Shown: positions 27,741-37,189, numbered from the stretch's first letter. The stretch: 64,000 nt of DNA from Psychrobacter coccoides (GCF_017498085.1 NZ_JAGBKM010000016.1:1-64000), one strand, 5' to 3'. Notes: generated by a model from the letters alone, not told the origin. Program-made: numbers and translations.

Positions 27741-27960
27741 GCTTTATTTACCATAATCACTGATCATGGCTATAAGCATGGTACCCTAGTGAGGATTTGA
27801 AGGTTTGGCTGTAGGTTATTGATATCAACGTTTTGACACGCTGAAATAGCCGCAGTTTACTTTATGATGTACATGCAGTTGGTTTTTGAATCAATATTTT
27901 ATTCATTGTAAACGCTTATCTCTAAGACGAGATTTAATTTACTTAAACATAAGGTTAGTC

Positions 27961-28524
27961 ATGCTATCGAAAACATTAGAAACGGATCGCCTTTATTTAA
28001 GGCACTGGCGAAAAAAAGACTTAAAACTCTTTGCTAAAATAAACTCTAGTAAAGACGTAATGGAGTATTTTCCTAAGCTACTGACAGAAAAAGAAAGTAA
28101 TGCTATGGCTTCAAAGTGCCAACTGCTTATAGATGAAAAAGGCTGGGGTTTTTGGGCAGTAAGTCTCAAAGGTAGTGATACTTTTATCGGCTTTGTTGGT
28201 CTAAATCAACCACAACAAGATCTTCCGTTTAATCCTTGTGTCGAAATAGGTTGGAGATTGGGTGAAAACTTTTGGGGCTATGGTTATGCTACAGAAGCCG
28301 CTAATGCTTGTTTAAAATTTGCTTTTGAAGAACTAAAGCTCGATGAAGTCGTATCGTTTACTGCAAAGATAAATAAGCGTTCACAGCGCGTCATGGAACG
28401 TCTTGATATGAAGGACACAAGAAAAAACTTTCATCATCCTGCTATAGAAGTTACAGACCCACTTGCCGAACACGTACTATACAAAGTGTCGCGAGAAGAA
28501 TGGATGAAAATAAAAAAGCACTAA
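27961..28524 (+). CDS. GNAT-family N-acetyltransferase (RimJ/RimL-like)
   Basis: The 187-residue protein has the RimJ/RimL-type start LETDRLYLRHWRKKDL. The acetyl-CoA-binding region is EIGWRLGENFWGYGYATEAANACLKFAFEEL. The C-terminal SQRVMERLDMKD motif is typical of this group, which acetylates ribosomal protein N-termini or small amines. The target is unknown. The ATG at 27961 is preceded by AAGG; the longer frame from 27886 lacks a ribosome-binding site. The gene is AT-richer than its neighbours, with many AAA and TTA codons, which may indicate recent transfer. It is followed by crcB in convergent orientation. Confidence 0.85.
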   Translation: MLSKTLETDRLYLRHWRKKDLKLFAKINSSKDVMEYFPKLLTEKESNAMASKCQLLIDEKGWGFWAVSLKGSDTFIGFVGLNQPQQDLPFNPCVEIGWRLGENFWGYGYATEAANACLKFAFEELKLDEVVSFTAKINKRSQRVMERLDMKDTRKNFHHPAIEVTDPLAEHVLYKVSREEWMKIKKH

Positions 28525-28674
28525 TTAAGGATACTCTGAGCTCTATTGATGAATGTATACCCCCAAACGAACCAATTACTTTGCCATTAAAACCTATTAA
28601 TAGACCACTCAAAATAGACTGCTATAAAAGAACTACTTATATCAGACCATCAAACGAGCAACATCTACCAAAGC

Positions 28675-29046
28675 TCACAAAACCAACTTAAACAAATAAA
28701 ACCCTACAGCAGTCGCCAGCAAAGTCAGCCCTACATGCAAACCCACAAGGCTTAACCCTGCCAGTATACGCCCATCATGGATAAAACCAAAAACCTCAGC
28801 GCTAAACGTGCTAAAGGTCGTCAGTCCACCCAAAAACCCAGTAATCACAAATACCCGTACATGATCAGATAGGCCACTACCCATACGCTCAAACCACACC
28901 AGCGCCAGACCGATCAGTAGACCGCCTAAGACATTAGCCCCCAATGTACCCAGTGGTATCCAGCTGTGCAACAGATTAAAGCGTGTCAGCCATGCCCGCA
29001 AGCAGGCCCCAAGTGCTGCTCCTAAACCAATGGCCAACCACTGCAT
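28675..29046 (-). CDS. crcB: fluoride exporter CrcB (Fluc)
   Basis: The 123-residue protein has four transmembrane segments and the family motif [17 protein letters not shown] in segment three. [14 protein letters not shown] and [15 protein letters not shown] (the Asn-containing pore helix) are also present. CrcB/Fluc dimers are passive fluoride channels. Gene length is normal. It starts 38 bp after the end of tsaD on the same strand, so they may be cotranscribed. I did not see a fluoride riboswitch upstream. Confidence 0.92.
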   Translation of the reverse strand: MQWLAIGLGAALGACLRAWLTRFNLLHSWIPLGTLGANVLGGLLIGLALVWFERMGSGLSDHVRVFVITGFLGGLTTFSTFSAEVFGFIHDGRILAGLSLVGLHVGLTLLATAVGFYLFKLVL

Positions 29047-29084
29047 AGCGTATCCTTTTTATGATCAAAGCGACAAACAGACAA

Positions 29085-30122
29085 CTACAGCGCTGGTAAT
29101 TCGGTCATCGGCCAACGGGGCACGCAGCTGACAGCTAGATCATCAGACTGCCCTGCTTGCAGACGCTCAAAGCCAGCATAAGCAATCATCGCCCCATTAT
29201 CAGTACATAATTCTGGTGGTGCATAATGCACAGAGGCGTTTATTTTAGCCAGCTCACGCTCTAAGGTCTTACGCAGATGGGTATTGGCACTGACACCACC
29301 AGCAATCACTAAGCGGCTCATGCTGACTTGCTTCAGGGCTTTCACGCATTTTTTTACCAGCGTATCGACCATAGCATGCTGAAAGCTTGCGGCAATATCA
29401 GCACGGACGTGTGGGTCGCTATCAGAATCAGGCGTATCTTTAATCAGGTTGTGTACTGCTGTCTTCATACCACTAAACGAAAAATCCAAGCCTCGATGCA
29501 ACATGGGTCTTGGTAAATCGTAAGCATTCGGATTACCCGTTTCCGCCAATTTGGCAATATTGGGACCACCAGGGTACGGTAGATTGAGCATTTTGGCGGC
29601 CTTATCAAAGCACTCCCCTGCCGCATCATCGATGGACTCGCCCAATATCTCATATTGTCCGATACCATAAGCGGCGATCAGCTGTGTATGCCCTCCAGAT
29701 ACCAACAGCGAAACAAAAGGAAACGCTGGAGGGTTGGCGCCCATAAGTGGTGCGAGCAAATGGCCTTCCATATGATGAACACCAATCGCTGGTACACCCA
29801 AGCCATAAGCCAAGCTGCGGCCAAATAATGCACCCGTCATCAAAGCACCAATAAGCCCCGGGCCTTTAGTGTAGGCCACGGCATCGATATCATCTTTCGT
29901 CATACCGCACTGCGCCAAAAGCTCATTGAGCAAAGGCACCAGCTTACGGATATGATCACGACTGGCAAGCTCAGGTACGACGCCGCCATACAGGGCATGC
30001 AGCTCTATCTGAGAGTACAGCACTTGCCCAAGTAGGCCTTGATTGTCACTGTCTCTTTGCTCGCTATCAAAAATAGCCAGCCCCGTCTCATCACAAGAGG
30101 TTTCTAAACCCAATACTTTCAT
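29085..30122 (-). CDS. tsaD: tRNA N6-threonylcarbamoyladenosine transferase TsaD
   Basis: TsaD transfers the threonylcarbamoyl group to A37 of ANN-decoding tRNAs, with TsaB, TsaC and TsaE. The N-terminus [14 protein letters not shown], the metal site H117-MEG-H121 and the later [13 protein letters not shown] and [10 protein letters not shown] motifs are diagnostic of this essential family. The length of 345 residues is normal. The gene lies apart from the other tsa genes. It stands upstream of crcB on the minus strand, and a terminator (30240-30272) separates it from the preceding cytochrome gene. Confidence 0.95.
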   Translation of the reverse strand: MKVLGLETSCDETGLAIFDSEQRDSDNQGLLGQVLYSQIELHALYGGVVPELASRDHIRKLVPLLNELLAQCGMTKDDIDAVAYTKGPGLIGALMTGALFGRSLAYGLGVPAIGVHHMEGHLLAPLMGANPPAFPFVSLLVSGGHTQLIAAYGIGQYEILGESIDDAAGECFDKAAKMLNLPYPGGPNIAKLAETGNPNAYDLPRPMLHRGLDFSFSGMKTAVHNLIKDTPDSDSDPHVRADIAASFQHAMVDTLVKKCVKALKQVSMSRLVIAGGVSANTHLRKTLERELAKINASVHYAPPELCTDNGAMIAYAGFERLQAGQSDDLAVSCVPRWPMTELPAL

Positions 30123-30239
30123 GCTGTCGCCTTTATCATACCTTTGTTTTTTAGTGTGCTTTTGTCTTTAGTGTAGCCAGATCTGCGTGTGGTTTTTTTA
30201 TCTTACTTTTGGCCTTTTTATTGACCCATAAGCAGATAC

Positions 30240-30272
30240 AAAAAAACCGCCATTGGTTATTACAATGACGGT
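30240..30272 (-). terminator. terminator after the acidic cytochrome c gene
   Basis: On the minus strand ACCGTCATTG pairs imperfectly with CAATGGCGGT, followed by seven T. It lies between the cytochrome gene (ending at 30349) and tsaD. Confidence 0.7.
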
Positions 30273-30348
30273 AAGTTTAGCAAATTTCAATGGCGCATAC
30301 GGGCTTAGAGCCTGATGAGTAGTCAATCGTGGCTCTGAAAAAGACGTA

Positions 30349-30918
30349 TCAGCTGACCGCTTCGATCATGTAGTCCACAGCAGCTCGAACCTCCGCTTCG
30401 CTTACCTTATCGGTCGCTTGCGCTGGCATTTTATTAAAGCCATTCATAGAGTGCATATAAAGCGTTTCTTTGTCTTTAGTCAGACGAGCACTCCATGCCG
30501 CCTTATCACCCAGTATGGGCGACCCTAGTAGACCACCTTCGTGACACAGCTTACAGTTTGCCTCATAGATTTTAGCGCCTGTACCTGCGGCCAGCACTTC
30601 AGGCTCAGCAGCCTCGTCTTCAGTTGTCACTGTCTCTTCCGTGGTGATCTCTTCTTCGACCACGTCTGTCTCTTCAACTACAGCCGTCTCCTCGACCACA
30701 GCTGTTTCTTCAGACGCAGCGTCTAGCACTGGCTCATCAGTGGCCACTTCTGTTTCTACGACTGGCGCTTCCTCTACTACCGTTGTCGTAGGTTCTTCGA
30801 CGGCGGCAGGGGCGTCATCAGCTGTATTGTCACCACTACAGGCACTTAGCGTCAGCAGCACACTCATACCAAGAGTAGATAATGTGAGTTTATGTATACG
30901 CTGTTGTTTATTGTTCAT
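30349..30918 (-). CDS. cytochrome c lipoprotein with an acidic repetitive linker
   Basis: The 189-residue product has a lipoprotein signal (LLTLSACSGD, Cys at about 27). Residues 30-108 form a Glu/Val/Thr-rich linker with imperfect EETAVVE repeats. The C-terminal domain (about 110-189) is a class I cytochrome c with haem motif CKLCH and an axial-type Met in NKMPAQ, resembling cytochrome c5. It is probably a lipid-anchored electron carrier held away from the membrane by the acidic linker. The redox partner is unknown. A terminator follows. Next upstream, on the same strand, is a second acidic lipoprotein with a similar signal. Confidence 0.85.
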   Translation of the reverse strand: MNNKQQRIHKLTLSTLGMSVLLTLSACSGDNTADDAPAAVEEPTTTVVEEAPVVETEVATDEPVLDAASEETAVVEETAVVEETDVVEEEITTEETVTTEDEAAEPEVLAAGTGAKIYEANCKLCHEGGLLGSPILGDKAAWSARLTKDKETLYMHSMNGFNKMPAQATDKVSEAEVRAAVDYMIEAVS

Positions 30919-31042
30919 ATTTAACCCTCTGTTGTGTATTTGACGGTGGCGGCTGATGCCGACACAAGGCGCTCGCCTCGGTTATATCTGACAAGTGACA
31001 GCTGACACGGCCTGCTATGTAACGGTTTATTATAGATATAGA

Positions 31043-31414
31043 CTACTCAGCTACCGTTGCTTCAGCAGCATCAGCACTCTCGGCATCAGTGCTTTCTGCT
31101 ACGTCACTGTCAGCGTCAGCATCCATGTCAGCAGCGTCATCTGAATTATCCTCTGAAGCGTCTGCGTCTACTGGGTCTGCCTCAGATGCGGCATCATCCA
31201 TGTCTGTCGCCTCATCAGCTTCGGGCGCTGCTGCAGTCTCTGGGAACTCCATAACTTCAGCTTCGGGCGCATTGCTACGAGCAAGCTCAGCCGCTTCGTC
31301 AACCCGATCTGGGGCATATACCTTTTCTTTGTCACCACTACACGCTGTGAGACCCATCCCCAGACTGACCATAAGTGCCGTACTTAAAGCCATGTTTAGT
31401 GCTGTTTTTTTCAT
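31043..31414 (-). CDS. small acidic lipoprotein of unknown function
   Basis: The 123-residue protein has an N-terminal lipoprotein signal (MALSTALMVSLGMGLTAC, Cys at about 25). The remaining 100 residues are almost entirely Asp, Glu, Ala and Ser and have no recognised fold. It is probably disordered on the periplasmic side of a membrane. The lipobox context LTACSGD is very like that of the cytochrome gene 124 bp downstream, which suggests a shared origin of the leader. The function is unknown. Confidence 0.7.
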   Translation of the reverse strand: MKKTALNMALSTALMVSLGMGLTACSGDKEKVYAPDRVDEAAELARSNAPEAEVMEFPETAAAPEADEATDMDDAASEADPVDADASEDNSDDAADMDADADSDVAESTDAESADAAEATVAE

Positions 31415-31796
31415 TCCAAAACCCTCAATAAAATTGACATAAAAGCATAAAACATTTACTACAGTATGGAAATCATAATAACATAAACTTTAGCCGATAC
31501 GTTACAGACAGCCGCAATTTTATTAGCATAACCAGCGGTGGTGTTGACTTAAATACAGCAAAAGAAGTGGAGTAAATACCTAAAGCAGGCCTATACTCAG
31601 CACCCCTATGCTCACAAGACATAAATGCTCTAAAGGCATTGACTTTACTGGATTTTTTTAGTAAAATACCTGCCCTTGTGTAAGCACACAAAATTGTCCT
31701 AGTTTGAGCTGATGCCTGTAATCTTGAGATATTACGGCTAAATACTATTATACAGCCAAGCTAATGCCTTTATATCTCATTCCAAAAGGAGTATTC
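31415..31796. other. divergent intergenic region upstream of rpsU
   Basis: About 380 AT-rich bases lie between the acidic lipoprotein gene and rpsU and must hold both promoters. I recognise no other gene, repeat or RNA in it. Confidence 0.4.
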
Positions 31797-32012
31797 ATGC
31801 CTTCAGTTAAGGTTAAAGAAAACGAACCTGTTGATATCGCTATCCGTCGTTTTAAGCGTGCTTGTGAAAAAGCTGGTGTACTATCAGATGTACGTAAACG
31901 TGAGTTTTATGAAAAACCAACGCAAGAGCGCAAGCGCAAAAAAGCGGCTGCTGTAAAGCGTTATAAGAAAAAATTACAACGCGAAACTATCCGTACCACG
32001 CGTATGTACTAA
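31797..32012 (+). CDS. rpsU: 30S ribosomal protein S21
   Basis: The 71-residue basic protein has the S21 sequence (start [20 protein letters not shown], then [13 protein letters not shown] and a Lys/Arg-rich C-terminus). S21 helps the small subunit initiate on mRNAs. The ATG at 31797 has an excellent AAAGGAG upstream, so the longer frame from 31764 is rejected. A terminator follows. It is next to a yqeY-like gene, a common neighbour of rpsU. Confidence 0.97.
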   Translation: MPSVKVKENEPVDIAIRRFKRACEKAGVLSDVRKREFYEKPTQERKRKKAAAVKRYKKKLQRETIRTTRMY

Positions 32013-32136
32013 GCACTGATTAGCGACTGTTTACTGGCATTCATACCATTTGTATCAGTCGATAATGAGTTTGGATAATAAAATATCAGATTATCCCTGT
32101 CACTACCTATATATATCATAATCCCAGATATACTAG

Positions 32137-32172
32137 CGCCACTGTTATCCATTGATATCAGTGGCGTTTTTT
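32137..32172 (+). terminator. terminator after rpsU
   Basis: CGCCACTG pairs with CAGTGGCG, followed by six T (32167-32172). The extended -10 TGCTACAAT of the next gene begins at 32174. Confidence 0.75.
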
Positions 32173-32173
32173 A

Positions 32174-32182
32174 TGCTACAAT
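32174..32182 (+). promoter_or_regulatory. extended -10 promoter for the yqeY-like gene
   Basis: TGCTACAAT (TACAAT at 32177-32182) follows the rpsU terminator directly. This suggests a separate promoter for the next gene. Confidence 0.4.
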
Positions 32183-32267
32183 TTTTAGTATTTATACCAT
32201 CCCTAAACGATAACCCCTAAACGATAACATCGACACTCTACAAAATATATAAGGAATGATTAAGCCA

Positions 32268-32717
32268 ATGAGCCAACTTAAGCAAAGCCTATCTGATCAT
32301 ATCAAGGCGTCTATGAAAGCCCGTGAGCTTGAGCGTGTTAAAGTGCTACGTAACGTGCAAGCTGTGGTCAAACAGATTGAGATTGACCGTAAAACAGAGC
32401 TGGATGATGCTGGTGTACTCGATATATTACAAAAGCAGCTCAAACAACGCCAAGAGTCACTGAATATCTTTACCGAAAATGGTCGTGACGACTTAGCCGC
32501 CAAAGAGCAGTTTGAGATTGATATCATTAATGAGTTTATGCCCAAGCAGATGGACGATGATGAGCTTGCCGCCTTGGTCAATGCGGAAGTCACTGAGCAA
32601 GGTGCGACGTCTATGCGTGATATGGGTAGCGTGATGGGCGCACTAAAAACCAAAACCGCTGGTCGTGCGGATCCTGCTGTCATCTCAAGACTGGTAAAAG
32701 AGGCGCTACAAGGCTGA
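32268..32717 (+). CDS. YqeY-like GatB-domain protein
   Basis: The 149-residue protein belongs to the YqeY family, which shares the helical tail domain of the GatB amidotransferase subunit. MKARELERVKVLRNV near residue 15, the centre with DILQKQLKQRQESLNIF, and the C-terminal ADPAVISRLVKEAL are typical. Its biochemical role is not well established, and binding of tRNA or a helper role in translation is suggested by its family only. The ATG at 32268 is preceded by AAGGA 12 bases upstream; an in-frame ATG at 32256 is possible. Its position after rpsU is common in gammaproteobacteria. Confidence 0.88.
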   Translation: MSQLKQSLSDHIKASMKARELERVKVLRNVQAVVKQIEIDRKTELDDAGVLDILQKQLKQRQESLNIFTENGRDDLAAKEQFEIDIINEFMPKQMDDDELAALVNAEVTEQGATSMRDMGSVMGALKTKTAGRADPAVISRLVKEALQG

Positions 32718-32784
32718 CTCAACTGCCTTCATACAAGCTTGTCATAAATAAAGCGCCCATACCGTATGAGCTATAAATAACCGC

Positions 32785-34461
32785 TTAAGGCTTATAGTCT
32801 TTTGCGGTTTTTACGTTTTTTATCTCTTGGACGATATTTGCAAGCAGCGGACGAGCACTACTGCTCTGTGTACTGGCCTGCATCTTCTCAGCAAGCTGTT
32901 TGGCTTGTGTCAATGACGTCAGCGCTGACTCATAACGAGCATTCCATAGCTGGTCATAACTGCGATAACGTAGCGCATTGATAGTCGCAATATCAGCCAC
33001 TGATGATGAGGTCGCCGTTTTGGCTATTTTTTCATTGGCCAGCTGTAGGCTTTGCCAAGCATAACGATCGCTGGGTTGCTGCTGAGTCAAAGGCTTTAGC
33101 AGGGTTTGTGCTTGGGTTGGTTGGTTGTTTTGCGTCAAGGCTTCAGCTAAGTACAGGCGCAAATCACGGCGCTCAGGGTACAGTCTTTGCTGGGCTTGTA
33201 AGACATCAACCGCCTGCTGCCATTTGCCTTGCTCGCTCAGCACTTGGCTGTATGTAATCGACAATAGCGGCTCTAGCGCTTGGCGCTTAGCTGCTGTTAA
33301 GCGTTGAAACTCAGTCATGAGTGTTTCTGCGTCATCAAAGCGCTGCTGCTCGCCATACCAATACATTAAAGCCAGCTTGGCACCGATGCTGTTTTTTGCA
33401 GCGGTCGTGAGTGAGGTCTCTGAAGCGTGCTGACCCATGACTTGCACTCGCCAGTAAAGCAGGTCAAATAATGCTTGATGGCGCTGCTGCTGATTGAGCG
33501 ACAAGGGCGGATAGCGCTGAGCCCGACTTTGGGTATCACTGAGACGCTCGTTGCTCAAAGGATGCGAACGTACAAAGCTTGGCAAAAACTGGTTTTCTAC
33601 CTGATTGAGCTGGCTTTTTTGATTCATAGTAGCAAAAAATCTTGGCATCGCACGAGGGTCATATCCCGCTTGATTCATTATTTGCATACCCACCCGATCA
33701 GCTTCTCGCTCATTACTGCGACTAAAGGCCATACTGCTATTCATGGTTGCGGTCTGGCTACCCATCATCACGGCCGCTGCAGCGTCACCATCTACAGCCG
33801 ATGCCGCTATTGCTGCCAACATGCCGCCTATCTGCATGAGCAGTGCTTTTTTGCGCTCGTCTGCCCCGCTCTCATAGTGACGCTGACTGACATGCGCCAC
33901 TTCATGAGCAATGACACTGGCCAGCTCATCCATGCTGTTGGCGGCCAATATGGTACCTGTATTGACACCAATCACGCCGCCTGGTGCGGCAAAGGCATTG
34001 ATACTGGGATTGTCAATAATCACCAAAGCCAAAGGCGCTTGTTGACGCACTTGCGCATTCATACGCCAAGTCATGTCTTTTATGGTTTCTTGAATCCAAG
34101 GATCGTGCTCCATTTTGATGCGGCCATTGATGTTTTGTAGCGACCATTCACCGAGTAGCTTGGTTTGATACTGATCAGCAAAGCTTAACCCCTGACCTTG
34201 TAAGCTCGGTAGCTTTAACTCCTGAGCACGAGAGGGTTGCCATGAGCCATAATTGGTAGTGGCTAGCGCTGCTGGTGTAGACACCTTGGTGGTATGAGCA
34301 TTTGTCATAGGCTGCGCATAAGCTTGGATACTCAGACTGCTGATCAAAGCCAATAAAACCAGTGGGCAGGTCAAAACCAACCCTTGTCGTTTATCAATGG
34401 TGTTTTTTATAAACTCAGTCGTTAGACAGGCGTGATGATTAGAGCGGTTCAATGTCTGCAT
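32785..34461 (-). CDS. bepA: periplasmic M48 metalloprotease with TPR domain (BepA-like)
   Basis: The 558-residue protein has a long N-terminal region with a hydrophobic segment (about residues 29-49, ending AYAQ). The M48 catalytic site is H186-EVAH-190, with the third ligand Glu in SNEREADRVG. A C-terminal TPR array (about 330-530) follows. BepA is a periplasmic protease and chaperone for outer-membrane proteins such as LptD and interacts with the BAM complex. The 28 residues before the hydrophobic part make the signal peptide unusually long; a later start (after the TTG/ATG choices) is possible. It is a single gene, divergent from tusA. Confidence 0.88.
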   Translation of the reverse strand: MQTLNRSNHHACLTTEFIKNTIDKRQGLVLTCPLVLLALISSLSIQAYAQPMTNAHTTKVSTPAALATTNYGSWQPSRAQELKLPSLQGQGLSFADQYQTKLLGEWSLQNINGRIKMEHDPWIQETIKDMTWRMNAQVRQQAPLALVIIDNPSINAFAAPGGVIGVNTGTILAANSMDELASVIAHEVAHVSQRHYESGADERKKALLMQIGGMLAAIAASAVDGDAAAAVMMGSQTATMNSSMAFSRSNEREADRVGMQIMNQAGYDPRAMPRFFATMNQKSQLNQVENQFLPSFVRSHPLSNERLSDTQSRAQRYPPLSLNQQQRHQALFDLLYWRVQVMGQHASETSLTTAAKNSIGAKLALMYWYGEQQRFDDAETLMTEFQRLTAAKRQALEPLLSITYSQVLSEQGKWQQAVDVLQAQQRLYPERRDLRLYLAEALTQNNQPTQAQTLLKPLTQQQPSDRYAWQSLQLANEKIAKTATSSSVADIATINALRYRSYDQLWNARYESALTSLTQAKQLAEKMQASTQSSSARPLLANIVQEIKNVKTAKDYKP

Positions 34462-34723
34462 CCTATGCGTTTAGCCACGATTGTGTTTTGACTATACGAG
34501 GTTGATATGACCACGTCAATTCCAGTATTCTCTTGACTACCAATGTCTAGGCAGTGTGTCACTTTCGTGCAACATGACCGTGCAACTCTGTTTGATTCTA
34601 ATCGGCTCAACATTATGATGATTATATTCAACTGCAATTACCAAGCAGCAATTTGCTATAATATCTGGTTCAGATTGGGCTAGTGTTTTGGGCCCAAGCA
34701 ACCATATTTTAAGGGTTTATGTT

Positions 34724-35215
34724 ATGTCCGCTGATAATGACGCTATCAATACACACGCACCTTATTCGGTGGTTTTGACCGCAAAGTTACCTGAGGCCGA
34801 GCGCTTTGTCTCACAGTCCTTATTGGCTCTATTGCCTGCTGCATGTATTGCCAATGTGGTTGATGATAGAGCAAATGACAGTCAAACCAAGGATGGCCAT
34901 GATACCAACCCATCCTCAATCGGTATCAAGCGCATGGTCGATGGACGTGGCATGGCTTGCCCGATGCCCTTATTAAAGACTAAAGTGGCGTTGCGTGACG
35001 TAGCAGCTCATGAGTCACTGTACGTTGTCGCCACCGATCCCAACTCACAAGCGGATATCACAGCGTTTTGCCAACAAAGTCAACAGGCCTCTCATGGTGA
35101 TACGCTGATACTGACAGTCAATCAAAAGACAGCAGGGCCAGCCGAAGAGGGTCTGTCAAAACCGTCGTCCGATACAATATTTCACTTCATCATTACCAAA
35201 ACTGATAGCAACTAA
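34724..35215 (+). CDS. TusA-like sulfur carrier protein with N-terminal extension
   Basis: The C-terminal half (about residues 70-163) is a TusA/SirA-type domain with the sulfur-accepting motif VDGRGMACPMPLLKTK and VVATDPNSQADITAFC. TusA relays persulfide sulfur to tRNA thiolation and molybdenum cofactor synthesis. The first 65-70 residues are unrelated to the family domain and are partly hydrophobic (VSQSLLALLPAACIANVV). The ATG at 34724 is used because the longer frame from 34688 lacks support; AGGG is upstream. An extended -10 TGCTATAAT is at 34654-34662. Total length is about twice that of E. coli TusA. Confidence 0.82.
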   Translation: MSADNDAINTHAPYSVVLTAKLPEAERFVSQSLLALLPAACIANVVDDRANDSQTKDGHDTNPSSIGIKRMVDGRGMACPMPLLKTKVALRDVAAHESLYVVATDPNSQADITAFCQQSQQASHGDTLILTVNQKTAGPAEEGLSKPSSDTIFHFIITKTDSN

Positions 35216-35294
35216 GCATGACTATCATTTACAATTAAGACAATAAAAATTCTCAATTGCATAATGGTTTACTTATTTGATCAAGGTCAAGAAT

Positions 35295-36329
35295 ATGGCT
35301 ACTCCTCCTAATAACTCAAAAACCACTCAAAAAGGGCGTACCCCCGATGACAGTACGACCCCAAAAAACGCCGCCCGTGAAGCAGCATTAGAAGCAGCGG
35401 CCAAACGCCCGCCGTATGATGCTAGCGCTTTAGAAAAGACCAGCACCCGTGATTTGGTACCGGCGATGCCGACGCATTTATCGGCACCTGGGGTCAATCT
35501 GGGTGCGTATATCAATACGGTGCATCAAATCCCAATCTTGACGCCTACCCAAGAGCAAGAGCTTGCTCATCGCTATTTTGATGAAGGCGATGTCGAGGCC
35601 GCACGTTTACTGGTGATGTCACACTTGCGTTTTGTCATTCACATCGCTCGCAGCTACTCTGGCTACGGCTTGCCACAGGCAGACCTAATACAAGAAGGCA
35701 ATCTTGGCTTGATGAAAGCCGTCAAACGCTTTGACCCTAATAAAGGCGTACGCTTGGTTTCTTTTGCTGTGCATTGGATTAAGGCTGAGATTCATGAGTT
35801 TGTGATTCGTAACTGGCGTATCGTCAAAGTCGCCACTACCAAAGCTCATCGCAAGCTGTTCTTTAATCTTCGCAGTCTAAAAAAGACCAACAACCAGCTG
35901 ACTTTAGAAGAAGCAGACGCCATCGCCAAAGACCTCAATGTCAGCCGCAAACAAGTGCTAGAGATGGAGTCTCGTTTGACTTCGTATGATGCTTCTTTCG
36001 AGACTCAATCTAGTGATGATGACGATGGTCGCTATGCACCGCAGCTGTTTTTGGAAGATGGTGTTGATCCAGCCGAGATAGTCGAAGACTCTGATTGGGA
36101 AGACAGTAACACCTCAGCCTTGGTAGCGGCGATGGATACGCTAGATGATCGCTCACGTGATATCGTCGAGCAGCGCTGGCTGTCTGAGCAAAAGTCTACC
36201 CTGCACGAGCTGGCAGCGGTTTATTCCATCTCTGCCGAGCGGGTGCGCCAAATCGAAAAAAATGCGATGGATAAAATCCGTGATGCCATGACCATAGACA
36301 GTGTCATACTGCCTGATGACATTCAATAA
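35295..36329 (+). CDS. rpoH: RNA polymerase sigma-32 (heat shock sigma factor)
   Basis: The 344-residue sigma factor has the region 2 core (HLRFVIHIARSYSGYGLPQADLIQEGNLGLMKAVKRFDP). The RpoH box is HRKLFFNLRSLKK, specific for sigma-32. The C-terminal region 4 helix-turn-helix is LHELAAVYSISAERVRQIEKNAM. RpoH directs transcription of chaperone and protease genes after heat stress. It is about 60 residues longer than the E. coli protein (284) because of a Lys/Thr/Pro-rich N-terminal extension. The ATG at 35295 has AAGG upstream; the in-frame start at 35277 is less likely. It is a single gene. Confidence 0.95.
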   Translation: MATPPNNSKTTQKGRTPDDSTTPKNAAREAALEAAAKRPPYDASALEKTSTRDLVPAMPTHLSAPGVNLGAYINTVHQIPILTPTQEQELAHRYFDEGDVEAARLLVMSHLRFVIHIARSYSGYGLPQADLIQEGNLGLMKAVKRFDPNKGVRLVSFAVHWIKAEIHEFVIRNWRIVKVATTKAHRKLFFNLRSLKKTNNQLTLEEADAIAKDLNVSRKQVLEMESRLTSYDASFETQSSDDDDGRYAPQLFLEDGVDPAEIVEDSDWEDSNTSALVAAMDTLDDRSRDIVEQRWLSEQKSTLHELAAVYSISAERVRQIEKNAMDKIRDAMTIDSVILPDDIQ

Positions 36330-36405
36330 TTGGCGTTAACCGACCGTTAGACCGCTATAAGAGACAGCCATCGCTTGTGCGCTATAACTTGATGATAAGA
36401 GTTTT

Positions 36406-36777
36406 ATGATGTTAAATTGGATAGGCATTGCTGCGATAAATCTCGCTATCGCTGTGGCTTTAGGGGCTTTTGGTGCTCATGGCATCAAAAGCATGGTCAA
36501 TGCGCAGCAGCTGGCGTGGTGGCATACTGCGACCCTTTATCTTTTTATCCATGCATTAGGTTTATTACTTGTCGGCTTACTTATCCGCTTGAGATATACC
36601 ACACAGACCACTGCTTGGTTATTGCAAATCGGTGTCATCATCTTTGCTGGTAGCTTGTTTGCGATGACCCTTGGTGCGCCTCGTTGGTTTGGGGCGATTA
36701 CGCCTATCGGCGGCGTCCTGATGATCGCAGGTTGGGTGTGGTTGGCGATTAGCACTTTTCGAGCCCAGCAGTACTAG
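36406..36777 (+). CDS. DUF423 family membrane protein (YgdD-like)
   Basis: The 123-residue protein has four hydrophobic segments. It carries the family signature ALGAFGAHGIKSM near residue 20 and WHTATLYLFIHALGL in the second segment. The C-terminal part includes GAPRWFGAITPIGGVLMIAGWVWL. The function of DUF423/YgdD inner-membrane proteins is unknown. The ATG at 36406 is preceded by a weak GAGT and is the only suitable start. Confidence 0.9.
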   Translation: MMLNWIGIAAINLAIAVALGAFGAHGIKSMVNAQQLAWWHTATLYLFIHALGLLLVGLLIRLRYTTQTTAWLLQIGVIIFAGSLFAMTLGAPRWFGAITPIGGVLMIAGWVWLAISTFRAQQY

Positions 36778-36988
36778 CCCGCTTATGATACGAGACTCAA
36801 TCTCACATAAGCCTGATATACTCTATGCCACACTACGCCACAAGCAAGCAAGCCACAAACAAGTGAATCAGATAGCCACAGCACTGTATCAGGGTTAAAT
36901 AAACCCTACGCTATCCTCGCAAACTATGTTTTTTGAATGTTTAGCAGACCCCAAAAACAAAAGCTTTCAGTTATAGGAAGTAAAGACT

Positions 36989-37189
36989 ATGAGTATGATT
37001 ACTGTCAATGGACAGACACTACAAACCACACATCAAACGGTCCAGCTTGTCATAAATGAGCTTGGGCTAAGTAAAGGCCGTTATGCTGTCGAAGTCGACG
37101 GTGAGCTGGTCCCAAAAAGCGAGCTTGCTCAACTGCGTATCGTGGAGGGCATGACTATCGAGGTGGTGCAAGCCGTTGGTGGTGGCTAA
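36989..37189 (+). CDS. thiS: thiamine biosynthesis sulfur carrier ThiS
   Basis: The 66-residue ubiquitin-like protein ends in VVQAVGGG, whose C-terminal Gly is adenylated by ThiF and converted to thiocarboxylate. ThiS then donates sulfur to ThiG for thiazole formation. The start MSMITVNGQTL and the LGLS/YAVEVDGELVPKSE segments are typical. GGAAG lies 9 bases before the ATG. It is alone here; its partner thiG is at 11909-12724. A terminator follows within 35 bp. Confidence 0.94.
   Translation: MSMITVNGQTLQTTHQTVQLVINELGLSKGRYAVEVDGELVPKSELAQLRIVEGMTIEVVQAVGGG

Noticed and set aside
28500..28691. 63-codon open frame after the acetyltransferase gene
   Set aside because: It begins inside the acetyltransferase gene, has a low-complexity proline/threonine sequence, and runs into the end of crcB on the other strand. 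There is no ribosome-binding site support.
29047..29084. Fluoride riboswitch before crcB
   Set aside because: The gap to tsaD is only 38 bp and contains no recognisable pseudoknot.
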